Shown here: positions 1-7,113 of the stretch, one piece after another
How positions within the stretch are numbered: position 1 is the stretch's first letter
Layout: each line of letters opens with the position of its first letter
IMG/VR virus record: IMGVR_UViG_3300007735_000451
Coordinates: 1 to 20,420 of that record
Direction: 5' to 3' (one strand)
DNA from: a virus
Length of the DNA stretch: 20,420 bases
Notes under the pieces: model-generated
The model's input: only the letters and a program-made list of their open reading frames with translations
Told to the model about the DNA's origin: nothing
Databases searched by the model: none
Made by a program: the position numbers and the translations under genes

Positions 1-953
1 GTTCGCAAACCAACACAAACAGATTTACGGGAATCTTTTTTCCGTGGTCTGCTGGCGACCGTGATGAAGCATGGTACGAAGCTAAGAAACGTGATTTGCC
101 TGATTGGCAGATGGCACAAGAATATCCGTCCGACCCTGATGAGGCATTTATTCGTTCCGGTCGTCCCGTGTTTGATTTGGAAGCCTTACGCGCGTGCGAG
201 GTTGCAGAACCTCGCCGCGGTTACTTGCACAAAATTATGGGCAAAGGAATGTACGAGTTCCGTGAGGACGGCGGTGAACTTGCCGTGTGGGAGTTTCCAG
301 AGCCATCGCAGGTGTATGTGATTGGCGCTGACGTTGCTGAAGGTTTGGGGCACGGCGACTACAGCACGGCGCACGTTATTAATGTTGAGACCGGTGCTGT
401 GGTAGCACATTGGCATGGTCATGTTGATGCAGATATTTTTGGTGAAGAAGTATTGAATGCTTTGGGTTGGTGGTACAACCATTGTCTTATTGGTGTTGAG
501 TCAAACAACCACGGGTTGACAACCCTGAAAGGGTTGCAACGCGTGGGCTACAAAAACATGTATAGACAACGCCGTTTGGGTCAACGCAATCCAACTATTA
601 GCGAAACCCTGGGTTGGCGAACCACGTCGGTTTCTAAACCGTTAGCCATTGACGAACTAAACGCAAACATTCGTGATTCCGCTATTTGGTTAATGTGCAA
701 ATCTACTGTTGCCGAGCTGCGTACGTTTATTCGTCAAAGCAATGGCAAGATGCACGGTTCACCACACGATGACCGTGTTATGTCTTTGGCTATTGCTAAT
801 CAGATGTTGAAGTATGTTTGGCTGCCTGAATACCGCCCAAACATTATTCCAAAAAAGAATACGTTTGGTTGGTTTGAACAATTCATTCCGAAGGCTCAAA
901 GCCCTGAAAGAATGAAAATTGGGGCTAACAACATTAGGAAAGTAACGATTTAG
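1..953 (+). CDS. terL: Terminase large subunit, C-terminal part (5' truncated by window edge)
   Basis: The open frame runs in from the left edge (first full codon at base 3), so the N-terminal ATPase part is missing; 316 residues are visible. This is the DNA-packaging motor; the visible part is its RNase H-like nuclease domain, which cuts concatemeric DNA at the portal. Seen: a first acidic motif GADVAEG (Asp codon at 330) followed by DYS, a second acid in IGVESNNHG (Glu codon at 498), and a third motif HDDR (765-776) followed by VMSLAIA, the classic layout of the three metal-binding acids. The opening residues (GIFFPWSAGDRDEAWYEAKK, then EYPSDPDEAFI) match the usual linker between ATPase and nuclease domains. 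An internal ATG at 96 is not the true start. It lies upstream of the portal gene, as expected. Confidence 0.93.
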   Translation, partial: SQTNTNRFTGIFFPWSAGDRDEAWYEAKKRDLPDWQMAQEYPSDPDEAFIRSGRPVFDLEALRACEVAEPRRGYLHKIMGKGMYEFREDGGELAVWEFPEPSQVYVIGADVAEGLGHGDYSTAHVINVETGAVVAHWHGHVDADIFGEEVLNALGWWYNHCLIGVESNNHGLTTLKGLQRVGYKNMYRQRRLGQRNPTISETLGWRTTSVSKPLAIDELNANIRDSAIWLMCKSTVAELRTFIRQSNGKMHGSPHDDRVMSLAIANQMLKYVWLPEYRPNIIPKKNTFGWFEQFIPKAQSPERMKIGANNIRKVTI

Positions 954-963
954 GATTGTATTG

Positions 964-1191
964 ATGCTAAAAGTAACCTGCGAAGACTGTTCAACCGAGT
1001 TTTATGCACCAGAACTACCCAGAAGGGGTGCTATTTGTTTTAAATGCCATGTTGGTAGTCTTCGGTTTGGTTTTACTTACGGTAAAGACAATTTTCATGG
1101 TCCAACCATCAAAGAGCGTCAAGATAAACAGATAGCTGACGCTAAAGCTGGTGGATTGGACCCTCAGCCAATTGGCAGTCGTTGGATTTAG
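964..1191 (+). CDS. Small zinc-ribbon-like protein
   Basis: A 75-residue protein starting at ATG 964, ten bases after the terminase stop; AGGA at 952-955 gives a good spacing of 8. A TTG at 961 is a possible but less likely start. Near the N-terminus are two CxxC-type pairs, CEDC and CFKC, 15 residues apart, the pattern of a zinc ribbon. The C-terminal half is charged and looks flexible. Short zinc-ribbon proteins are common in phages and their roles are mostly unknown; nucleic acid or protein binding is inference. Position between terminase and portal suggests expression with the packaging genes. Confidence 0.72.
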   Translation: MLKVTCEDCSTEFYAPELPRRGAICFKCHVGSLRFGFTYGKDNFHGPTIKERQDKQIADAKAGGLDPQPIGSRWI

Positions 1192-1195
1192 TGCC

Positions 1196-1393
1196 ATGCC
1201 TGAAGTCTGGGTTCCGATTGTTGTTGCGGTCATCACGGGCCCAGTAGTGGTGGTACTTAGCAAACTGCGTAAAGAAAACTCTGAACAACATGCTGAGGGT
1301 CGAGAACTTTTGCATGCAATCGGCGCAAAGGTTGACAAGGTCGGTAGTAAGTTAGATAAACACATTGGGTGGCACGAAGGCAAAAAGGAATAA
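1196..1393 (+). CDS. Single-pass membrane protein, holin-like
   Basis: 65 residues from ATG 1196, which follows the upstream stop by four bases. A GTG at 1151 in the same frame would add 15 residues and overlap the upstream gene by 41 bases, so I prefer 1196; the ribbon ahead (GGAT, 1184-1187) is weak. Seen: a short outside segment, then one hydrophobic helix (VWVPIVVAVITGPVVVVL), then a charged, probably coiled-coil tail ending in GWHEGKKE. One helix plus a charged C-terminal tail resembles small phage holins that time lysis by permeabilising the inner membrane. Holin is inference; a membrane-anchored accessory protein is the alternative. The presumed endolysin is about 17.5 kb downstream, not adjacent. 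Confidence 0.6.
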   Translation: MPEVWVPIVVAVITGPVVVVLSKLRKENSEQHAEGRELLHAIGAKVDKVGSKLDKHIGWHEGKKE

Positions 1394-1396
1394 TAT

Positions 1397-1747
1397 ATGC
1401 CAATCCCTAATGAGCCAATTCCAGTTCCCGTAAAAACTGGAACAATTAATTTAAAAAATTGGAAAGTTCGTTATCGTAATCCTGATGGTTCTATTAGCAC
1501 TATTAAAAGCATGAGTTTTTCTGATGATAGTGGTTTGGAAATTTTAATACCAACTTTTTCCCCAGATGGAAAAAAATTAAATGAAAAACAAGCAATAAAT
1601 CAATATTATGCAACTGGAAAACATTTAGGAAAATTTAAAAACTCAACAGACGCAACAATCTATGCTGATTTTTTGCACAAAAACGAAGAAAAAAAAATCA
1701 ATAAAGAAAAACAATCAAAACTTAAAATTAAACAGGTTGGAAAATAA
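1397..1747 (+). CDS. Phage protein with LIPT...TGKHLG motif, function unknown
   Basis: 116 residues from ATG 1397, with AAGGAA at 1385-1390 as ribosome binding site. The middle holds a pattern I recognise from many phage virion-region proteins: an LIPT-type strand, then DGK, an acidic/Gln helix with AINQYYATGKHLG, then KF and an AxxYADFLHKNEE helix. In other phages this module is found alone or fused to internal virion proteins or lysozyme-type proteins; its function is not established to my knowledge. The C-terminal tail is very Lys-rich (positive). Its base composition is clearly more A-rich than the flanking terminase and portal genes (runs of AAA/AAT codons), a possible sign of separate acquisition. 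It overlaps the portal start by one base (TAATG). Confidence 0.72.
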   Translation: MPIPNEPIPVPVKTGTINLKNWKVRYRNPDGSISTIKSMSFSDDSGLEILIPTFSPDGKKLNEKQAINQYYATGKHLGKFKNSTDATIYADFLHKNEEKKINKEKQSKLKIKQVGK

Positions 1748-3582
1748 TGGCACGGATAACCAATACAGAACTGTTAACAAAGTATCGCAACAAGCTTGAG
1801 CAGTCGCGCCGTTGGCGAACAGAAGAACGCTACGACGACCTGTGGAGTCGTCTAATTGACTTGTACCGGGGCAAACATCATCGCACCGATATTAAAGAAG
1901 ACCAGTTATTGGTAAACATTGCGTTTGCAACCATCAACGTTATTTCGCCCGCTGTATCTATTAACCATCCAAAAATTGCGGTTAATGCTAAACGCCCCGA
2001 AGATGCGGATAAAGCAATTGTTACCGAAGCCATTATTAACTATTGGTGGCAACATTATGGTTGCCAAGAACAGTTTCGTCGCGCCGTAAAAGATTTTCTT
2101 ATCTGCGGACACGGCTGGGTTAAAACTGGTTATCGCTATGTTGAAGAAGAAAAAGCAAAAGACGACACACCAAACTTTGAATCATACGATGAATTAACCA
2201 CTCCTAGCCCAGAAGCAGCAATTGAGTCAGAATTAATTATTAAAGAAGATAGAGCGTTCTTGGAACGTGTTTCCATTTTTGATATGTACGTTGACCCAGA
2301 CGCAACATCAATGGATGACATTCGTTGGATTGCCCAACGTACTCGTCGTCCGATGGAAGATGTCAAAAAAGACAAACGTTATAATGCGTCGGCTCGCAAC
2401 GAAGCTGCGCCGTCGCATTATTCAAAGTGGGGACAAGACCAGTTTCGTCCACGCATGTCAACAGACAAAGATGACGCCTATGTAGAAGTTTGGGAATGGT
2501 ACGACATTGACCGCAACACAATGTCGGTGTTCTGTGATGGTTCGGACAAGTTCCTTATTTCACCAACAAAAATGCCATTTTTGTTTGGTCATCCGTACAC
2601 GATGATTCGCAATTATGATGTGCCGGATTATTTCTATCCAATGGGTGAACTGGAAGCGATTGAACCGCTACAACACGAATTGAACTTGACCCGTACACAG
2701 ATGATGAATCACCGTAAGCGTTTTAGTCGCAAGTGGTTGTACAAGGAAACAGCGTTTGATGCCGATGGGCGTAATGCGCTTGAATCAGACGAAGATAACG
2801 TAATGGTGCCTGTTATATCCGAAGAAGGCATCAACAATATTGTTGCGCCTATGCCAGCAGTTATTAACCCACCAGAGTTTTATAATCAGTCGTCATTGAT
2901 TTCTGACGATATTCGTTCAGTCTCTGGACTTAACGAATATCAAGGTGGTGGAATGCCAGAAATTCGTCGTACCGCCACAGAAGCAGCCATTATTCAAGAC
3001 GCAGCTAATGCCCGTGTTTCGGACAAGTTGGCTATTGTGGAGAAATCTATTGGCGAATGCGGTCGCCGTTTGATTATGCTTGCACAGCAATACATGACTG
3101 GCGAACAGGCTGTTCGTATTGTTGGTTCGGAAGCTGAACCTGTGTGGTTAAAATTTGACCGCGATTACATTCAAGGCGAATTTGACTTTATAGTTGAAGG
3201 TGGTTCAACCCAGCCAGTCAACGAGTCGTTCCGTCGTCAAATGGCTATGCAGGTTGTGGACGCTATGGCTCCGTTTGCTGGTGCTGGCATCCTTGATATG
3301 CCGAAACTTGCCACTTATGTGTTGCAGTATGGTTTTGGTATTCGTGGTGCTGCTTCGTTTGTGAACGCTCAACCGATGATGCCTGTGCCACCGCAAGGCG
3401 CCCCAGAGGCGCCGATGCCTCCACAGGGTCCACCGATGGAGATGCAGCAAGGTCCACCTGTTGATATGGGGCCAATGCCACCTACTGGTGGCATGGCTAT
3501 GCCGTCTAATATTCCACCAGAAATTTTGGCACAACTACTTGCACAAGGGGCTCCGTTAACAAATACTCAAGCACCCATGTAA
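1747..3582 (+). CDS. Portal protein
   Basis: 611 residues, starting at the ATG of a TAATG overlap. The portal is the dodecameric ring at one capsid vertex through which DNA is packaged and ejected and to which the tail attaches. Seen: an N-terminal helical part (YRNKLEQSRRWRTEERYDDLW), then VNIAFATINVISPAVS, a clip/stem-type middle with conserved FDMYVDPDAT, and a late motif around residues 395-440 with GLNEYQGG and RRTATEAA followed by a long helix, typical of podovirus-type portals. Residues about 545-611 form a Pro/Met/Gln/Gly-rich tail (PPQGAPEAP, PMPPQGPP), likely disordered. Length and position between terminase and scaffold agree. Confidence 0.92.
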   Translation: MARITNTELLTKYRNKLEQSRRWRTEERYDDLWSRLIDLYRGKHHRTDIKEDQLLVNIAFATINVISPAVSINHPKIAVNAKRPEDADKAIVTEAIINYWWQHYGCQEQFRRAVKDFLICGHGWVKTGYRYVEEEKAKDDTPNFESYDELTTPSPEAAIESELIIKEDRAFLERVSIFDMYVDPDATSMDDIRWIAQRTRRPMEDVKKDKRYNASARNEAAPSHYSKWGQDQFRPRMSTDKDDAYVEVWEWYDIDRNTMSVFCDGSDKFLISPTKMPFLFGHPYTMIRNYDVPDYFYPMGELEAIEPLQHELNLTRTQMMNHRKRFSRKWLYKETAFDADGRNALESDEDNVMVPVISEEGINNIVAPMPAVINPPEFYNQSSLISDDIRSVSGLNEYQGGGMPEIRRTATEAAIIQDAANARVSDKLAIVEKSIGECGRRLIMLAQQYMTGEQAVRIVGSEAEPVWLKFDRDYIQGEFDFIVEGGSTQPVNESFRRQMAMQVVDAMAPFAGAGILDMPKLATYVLQYGFGIRGAASFVNAQPMMPVPPQGAPEAPMPPQGPPMEMQQGPPVDMGPMPPTGGMAMPSNIPPEILAQLLAQGAPLTNTQAPM

Positions 3583-3595
3583 CGCTTTTGCGTTA
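3580..3595 (+). other. Small stem-loop over the portal stop codon
   Basis: TAACGC and GCGTTA form a perfect 6 bp stem around a TTTT loop, with the portal stop codon in the left arm. No U-tract follows, so it is not a convincing terminator; the scaffold ribosome binding site lies about 20 bases on. It may affect termination/reinitiation or be chance. Confidence 0.35.
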
Positions 3596-3623
3596 GGTAT
3601 AGAGCAAACCGTTGGAGGACTCT

Positions 3624-4400
3624 ATGAGTAATGATAACACCGTTGATAGTGCAATTGAAGCCCCAGAAGTTGGACAAGCAGAAGTTAGCACGGAAATAGG
3701 TGAAGCCCCTGAAGCGACTACCGATTATTTTACTTGGGACGAATACGCTGACAAACCTGTCAAGTTAAACGTTGCCGGTGAAGAAATTGATGTACCGCTA
3801 AAAGAGGCGCTTGCTGGATACCAGCGTCAAGCGGACTATACCCGTAAGACGCAGGAATTGAGCGAGCAACGGAAACAGGTGCAGTTTGGTGTTGCTTTGC
3901 AGGAAGCTTTGCAGAACGACCCGAAAAGCACTTTGGAATTGTTGAAACAACATTATGGGTTAGAAGAACAGCAATCATCGGAAGATGAACTGTTATTGGA
4001 CCCTGTTGAGAAACAGTACCGTCAATTGGAATCTCGTTTAAAGCAAATTGAGCAACAGAAAGCGTTGCAAGATTTGGAGAGAACAGTTGAGTCTCTGTCA
4101 AGGAAGTATGGCGACGCATTTGACGCAGATGAAGTAATTGCTAAAGCTTTGGCTACGGGCAATTCTAATCTGGAAGCCGTCTATAAACAGACAGCGTTTG
4201 ACCGTATCTTTGAACAAAGTTTGACTGCTAATCAGGTGAAAACCAAAAAGGCAGAAGAAGAAAAAGCTATTGTTCAAGCGAAACGGGAAGCGACTGTTGT
4301 GTCTAAGGGCGCTTCAGCTAAAAGCGCCGACGTGTCTTCTAAGCCCGTAACCACACTTCGCGATGCTTTTGAATTGGCTAAACGCCAACTTAACGGCTAG
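3624..4400 (+). CDS. Capsid scaffolding protein
   Basis: 258 residues. The start is ATG 3624, five bases after a strong GGAGG (3614-3618); a TTG at 3612 would put the ribosome site inside the gene. Scaffolding proteins direct procapsid assembly inside the shell and leave before packaging. Seen: an acidic, low-complexity N-terminus (EAPEVGQAEVSTEIGEAPEA), then the signature-like stretch VNVAGEEID-type / VPLKEALAGYQRQADYTRKTQEL, then long Gln/Glu/Lys-rich coiled-coil segments, and a basic C-terminal helix (TLRDAFELAKRQLNG) of the sort that docks on the capsid protein. Placement directly between portal and capsid genes is diagnostic. Confidence 0.88.
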   Translation: MSNDNTVDSAIEAPEVGQAEVSTEIGEAPEATTDYFTWDEYADKPVKLNVAGEEIDVPLKEALAGYQRQADYTRKTQELSEQRKQVQFGVALQEALQNDPKSTLELLKQHYGLEEQQSSEDELLLDPVEKQYRQLESRLKQIEQQKALQDLERTVESLSRKYGDAFDADEVIAKALATGNSNLEAVYKQTAFDRIFEQSLTANQVKTKKAEEEKAIVQAKREATVVSKGASAKSADVSSKPVTTLRDAFELAKRQLNG

Positions 4401-4423
4401 CACTAACAACAAAGGAAACCATA

Positions 4424-5359
4424 ATGGCCGCTAACGCCAATTTTGACAATCTACTCTCAACAACGCTTGCGAATTATCGCTCGACGTTGACCGACAACGT
4501 GTTCACCGCACGCCCATTGACTTACAAGTTGATGGAAAAGGGCCGCATTCGCATGCTCAACGGTGGCACAAAAATTGTTGAGCCACTCATCTACGGACAA
4601 AACGACACAGTTGGTTCGTACAGTGGGTACGACTCAATTGCCTTGACACCACAAACTGGCATTTCAGCTGCCGAATACGAGTGGAAGCAGTACGCTGCTT
4701 CAATCTCGATTTCGGGAATTGAAGAAGCCAAGAACAATGGTGAGCAAGAAATCATCAACCTTCTTGAAGCCAAAATCATGCAAGCAGAAGAATCGCTTCG
4801 TGAAGGTTTCAACCAAATGTTCTTTGCTAGCGGTACAGGTAACAGCAGCAAAGACTGGAACGGCTTGGGCAACCTTGTTGAGTCCGGTAACACAGTTGGT
4901 GGAATTGACTCAAGCGTTTACTCGTGGTGGCAGTCATATGAGGAGAACACATCAGCTGCTTTGACTCTCGCTCAAATGTCAACCGCCTACAACAGCGTTT
5001 CGGTTGGCAACGACCACCCAGACGTGCTTCTTACAACTCAAACTTTGTTTGAGAAGTATGAGGCTTTGTTGCAACCACAGTTGCGTTACACAGACACCAA
5101 GACAGCAGATGCTGGTTTCCAGAACCTTCTGTTCAAGGCTGCTCCTGTAATGTACGATGAGCATTGCACAGCTGGCGTGTTCTTCTTCTTGAACAGCAAG
5201 TACCTCACACTTGTTGGTCACTCAGGTAAGTGGTTCCAGCAGACAGAGTTCATCCGTCCAGAAGACTTGGATGCTCGTTATGCTCTTATCATGTGCTACG
5301 GTAACTTGACAGTCCGTAACCGTGCTAAGCAGGGTAAACTGACCGCTAAGACAGCTTAA
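4424..5359 (+). CDS. Major capsid protein
   Basis: 311 residues from ATG 4424, preceded by AAAGGAAA. Probably an HK97-fold shell protein: helical N-arm (FDNLLSTTLANYRSTLTDNVF), strand-rich E-loop region (GGTKIVEPLIYG, then SYSGYD), a long helix (EEAKNNGEQEIINLLEAKIM), and a C-terminal part with PDVLLTTQTLFEKYEALL, APVMYDEHCT, YFLNSKYLTL-like and RPEDLDARYALIMCYGNLTV, which is a recurring arrangement in phage capsid proteins. Codon choice is visibly smoother and C-ending codons are more frequent than in the neighbours, as expected for the most abundant virion protein. Position after the scaffold fits. Confidence 0.92.
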   Translation: MAANANFDNLLSTTLANYRSTLTDNVFTARPLTYKLMEKGRIRMLNGGTKIVEPLIYGQNDTVGSYSGYDSIALTPQTGISAAEYEWKQYAASISISGIEEAKNNGEQEIINLLEAKIMQAEESLREGFNQMFFASGTGNSSKDWNGLGNLVESGNTVGGIDSSVYSWWQSYEENTSAALTLAQMSTAYNSVSVGNDHPDVLLTTQTLFEKYEALLQPQLRYTDTKTADAGFQNLLFKAAPVMYDEHCTAGVFFFLNSKYLTLVGHSGKWFQQTEFIRPEDLDARYALIMCYGNLTVRNRAKQGKLTAKTA

Positions 5360-5387
5360 TCAACTTAACCAACAAGGAGAAACTACA

Positions 5388-5801
5388 ATGCCACTATTAG
5401 GAAATGATACAGACGGCGGCGTAACCCGCAAGCGTCTGGAAACTTGGGTAGCCAAGGAAGAAAAGGTAACAGTTGTTGCAGCAACCGATGCAGCAACAAC
5501 ACAATCAGCAGCCACGCTCGCAGCCGCAGGAGAAGTCATTTACACGATGACCCCAACAGCTGCTCGTGCCCTCACAACACCAACAGGTGCACAGTTGGGC
5601 GCAGCATTCACAGATGAAGCAGCTGGAACTTCTTTCAAGTTCTCAGTTGTTAATCTTGCTGCAGCAACACATGCAATTACCCTTACAGCTGGCGCTTCTG
5701 GTGTCACGCTTGTAGGTAGTGCAACGATTGCACATGCCAGCTCGGCATCATTCATTGGTGTGTTTACAGCTGCAGATACGGTAGTTATCTACCGCAAGTA
5801 A
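5388..5801 (+). CDS. Putative head decoration / fibre-like protein
   Basis: 137 residues from ATG 5388 with a strong AAGGAG nearby upstream. After a short polar N-terminus the protein is Ala/Thr/Ser/Val-rich with alternating strands: AARALTTPTGAQLGAAF, SFKFSVVNLA, HAITLTAG, GVTLVG and ADTVVIYRK. This beta-sandwich-like module (a TP-AARxLTTPT start and a FT-x-VxIYR end) recurs in phage capsid decoration and head-fibre proteins. The location right behind the capsid gene and similar optimised codon use suggest a highly expressed capsid surface protein. Decoration role is inference. The gene ends six bases before a 14 bp intergenic hairpin. Confidence 0.75.
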   Translation: MPLLGNDTDGGVTRKRLETWVAKEEKVTVVAATDAATTQSAATLAAAGEVIYTMTPTAARALTTPTGAQLGAAFTDEAAGTSFKFSVVNLAAATHAITLTAGASGVTLVGSATIAHASSASFIGVFTAADTVVIYRK

Positions 5802-5807
5802 TTGCTA

Positions 5808-5842
5808 TATTGGGTAAGGGGATAAAAGCCCCTTACCCAATA
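5808..5842 (+). terminator. Long perfect intergenic hairpin after the capsid/decoration genes
   Basis: Arms 5808-5821 (TATTGGGTAAGGGG) and 5829-5842 pair over 14 bp without mismatch around a 7 nt loop ATAAAAG. It starts six bases after the decoration gene stop and ends nine bases before the next AAAGGAG. No U-run follows, so a full intrinsic terminator is doubtful; a leaky terminator, an RNase processing site or a 3' stabiliser for the abundant capsid mRNA all fit. The structure would also form on the minus strand. Confidence 0.6.
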
Positions 5843-5864
5843 ACTATTAAAAAGGAGAAATGCA

Positions 5865-6131
5865 ATGCGTGGAATGGATGAAACTTACGGTATGGGCGCT
5901 GGTGCGTCTGTACGAAAAGGTAAAACAGCAAAACAGGTTCGTCGTGCAAGAAAAGCTATTGATGCTGCTAAGAAAACTGGTTCATCAAAACCAGTAACAA
6001 AACCAGCAACAAAACCAACTGCAAGTAAAACTTATGGTCAATCATCAAAGTCGTACAGTGTTGGTAAAGCCCCAATGAAGTACCGACAAACATCAGCAGG
6101 TAAACCAAAAAATTACCGTCGTAGCCAATAA
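5865..6131 (+). CDS. Small, very basic protein with KPxT repeats
   Basis: 88 residues from ATG 5865, with AAAGGAG (5851-5857) at a spacing of 7. The N-terminus (MRGMDETYGMGAGASVRKGK) leads into an Arg/Lys helix (VRRARKAIDAAKK) and then a Lys/Ser/Thr/Pro-rich, probably disordered tail. Bases 5989-6024 are three copies of a 12-base unit (AACCAGTAACAA type) coding KPVTKPATKPTA, so the tail grew by tandem duplication. I do not recognise a family. The charge suggests nucleic acid binding, for instance a minor virion or DNA-condensing protein, but this is inference. It sits alone between two long hairpins, so its mRNA level may be set separately from its neighbours. Confidence 0.72.
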   Translation: MRGMDETYGMGAGASVRKGKTAKQVRRARKAIDAAKKTGSSKPVTKPATKPTASKTYGQSSKSYSVGKAPMKYRQTSAGKPKNYRRSQ

Positions 6132-6137
6132 TTAATT

Positions 6138-6186
6138 CGTAATTTGGGGTGTGCCCACCACCTTCCGGGGCATACCCCAAGTAACG
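6138..6186 (+). terminator. Second long intergenic hairpin
   Basis: Arms 6144-6156 and 6168-6180 (TTGGGGTGTGCCC against GGGCATACCCCAA) form 13 bp with one G-U pair around an 11 nt loop. Weaker outer pairing extends it to 6138-6186 with one A-A mismatch. It fills the gap after the basic protein gene; the next AAAAGGA follows directly at 6187-6193. As with the hairpin at 5808, there is no U-tract, so partial termination or mRNA processing is likelier than a full stop. Confidence 0.6.
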
Positions 6187-6202
6187 AAAAGGACAACTAT
6201 TG

Positions 6203-6418
6203 ATGAAGAACGCAATGTTGTCTCACGAATATTACGGAACCCCGATACCAGGCATACGTCCTGCGGGAGAAGTTCCAGGTTCCAAACCAGCCCCAGCTAG
6301 TGGACCCTATCTTGGTAGAGGCAATTTCTGTGCCGCCAATGACGACACCTGTGAAGGGAGAAAAGCCAAAGGCACCGATTACTGCATGGGGCACTTGCGT
6401 AGTAGGGGAGAAGCCTAA
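6203..6418 (+). CDS. Cys/His microprotein (C-x6-C-x10-C-x2-H)
   Basis: 71 residues. ATG 6203 has AAAAGGA at 6187-6193 (spacing 9); a TTG at 6200 is possible. The first half is Pro/Gly-rich and looks unstructured (GIRPAGEVPGSKPAPASGP). The second half holds a compact C-x6-C-x10-C-x2-H pattern (FCAANDDTC ... DYCMGHLRS), with the right residues to bind one zinc ion. Small proteins with this NDDTC...YCxGH pattern are familiar from phage structural regions but have no known function that I can name. The stop overlaps the next start (TAATG at 6416-6420), which couples it to the adaptor gene and hints at a role in head-tail joining. Confidence 0.7.
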   Translation: MKNAMLSHEYYGTPIPGIRPAGEVPGSKPAPASGPYLGRGNFCAANDDTCEGRKAKGTDYCMGHLRSRGEA

Positions 6419-7113
6419 TGACAATGAGCCTTGCCGATGTGCGAACTATGGTTCGCGACATCTCGGACCTTGACACCACAGACGTTCCTAACAGCATTAT
6501 TGACAACGCTGTCAAAGAGGCGTTCCAACGCATTGTTGCGTTAGAACGCCGATATCCCAAATATCAAGAAACATATACTTTTAACACAGTAGCCAATCAG
6601 CGTCCGTACACAATATCTGCAATTGGCGATATCAGAGAAATCATTTCGCTTGTGGACACATCGTCGTCTGGCGCAAGACTGACGATGATTCCTTACGACA
6701 ACGCAGAAGAAATCTGGTTGGGTAATACAGATACGGCTTCGCGCCCATATTTTTATGCTGTGTGGGATAGTGCTTTGCATCTGTATCCAAAACCTGATGG
6801 TATTTATAGCATTACTGTGCGCGCGTACAGAAACCCTGTCTACACATGGTTAACCAACACATCTGAGGCAATTGACCTTGATGAATGGTTTCATGTATTG
6901 CTTGCCTACTTTGCTTTGGCTCGTGTTTATCAACGCCAAGAAGACCCAGAGCTTTCACAGATGTATATGCGCTCATTTGAAGAAGGCGTAGCCATGGCTC
7001 GCCGTGACTTGATGAAGACCCCTAGCGCACGTCCGTTGCTGTTGTCTGGTGGCAGACAGTACCCAACGATGAAGCGTTGGTTGCAAACTCTTGGTGCGAC
7101 GTTAGGTAACTAA
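6418..7113 (+). CDS. Head-tail adaptor (connector) protein
   Basis: 231 residues from the ATG of a TAATG overlap; GGGGAG at 6405-6410 gives spacing 7, so 6418 is preferred over the in-frame ATG at 6424. In podoviruses this protein binds under the portal and bridges to the tail nozzle. Seen: N-terminal helices (LADVRTMVRDISDL, IDNAVKEAFQRIVALERRYP), a strand-rich middle with RPYFYAVWDSALHLYPKP, and a C-terminal helical pair beginning LDEWFHVLLAYFALARVYQRQEDPE with a repeated Tyr/Phe pattern. This order (helix, beta insertion ending in xLxLxPxP, then W..LLAY..A) is typical of gp6/tail-tubular-A-like adaptors. Family placement is by pattern, not by alignment. Two 11 bp hairpins lie in its coding sequence. 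Confidence 0.78.
   Translation: MTMSLADVRTMVRDISDLDTTDVPNSIIDNAVKEAFQRIVALERRYPKYQETYTFNTVANQRPYTISAIGDIREIISLVDTSSSGARLTMIPYDNAEEIWLGNTDTASRPYFYAVWDSALHLYPKPDGIYSITVRAYRNPVYTWLTNTSEAIDLDEWFHVLLAYFALARVYQRQEDPELSQMYMRSFEEGVAMARRDLMKTPSARPLLLSGGRQYPTMKRWLQTLGATLGN
6436..6462 (+). other. Intragenic hairpin close to the adaptor start codon
   Basis: GATGT + GCGAAC (6436-6446) pair with GTTCGC + ACATC (6451-6462), 11 bp with one bulged G (6457) and a TATG loop. It begins 18 bases after the start codon. No terminator U-tract. Confidence 0.55.
6659..6687 (+). other. Intragenic hairpin in the adaptor gene
   Basis: CATCGTCGTCT (6659-6669) pairs with AGAC and GACGATG (6676-6687), 11 bp with one bulged T at 6680 and a 6 nt loop. 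Same architecture as the hairpin at 6436 (11 bp, single bulge) but unrelated sequence. Confidence 0.55.

Noticed and set aside
1015-1383. Minus-strand frame of 122 codons opposite the zinc and holin-like genes
   Set aside because: Opposite to two short but well-started genes in the main operon; Ser/Thr-rich shadow without a binding site.
3205-3534. Minus-strand His/Trp/Arg-rich frame opposite the portal tail
   Set aside because: It mirrors the Pro/Gly/Met-rich low-complexity end of the portal gene and has no biological signal.
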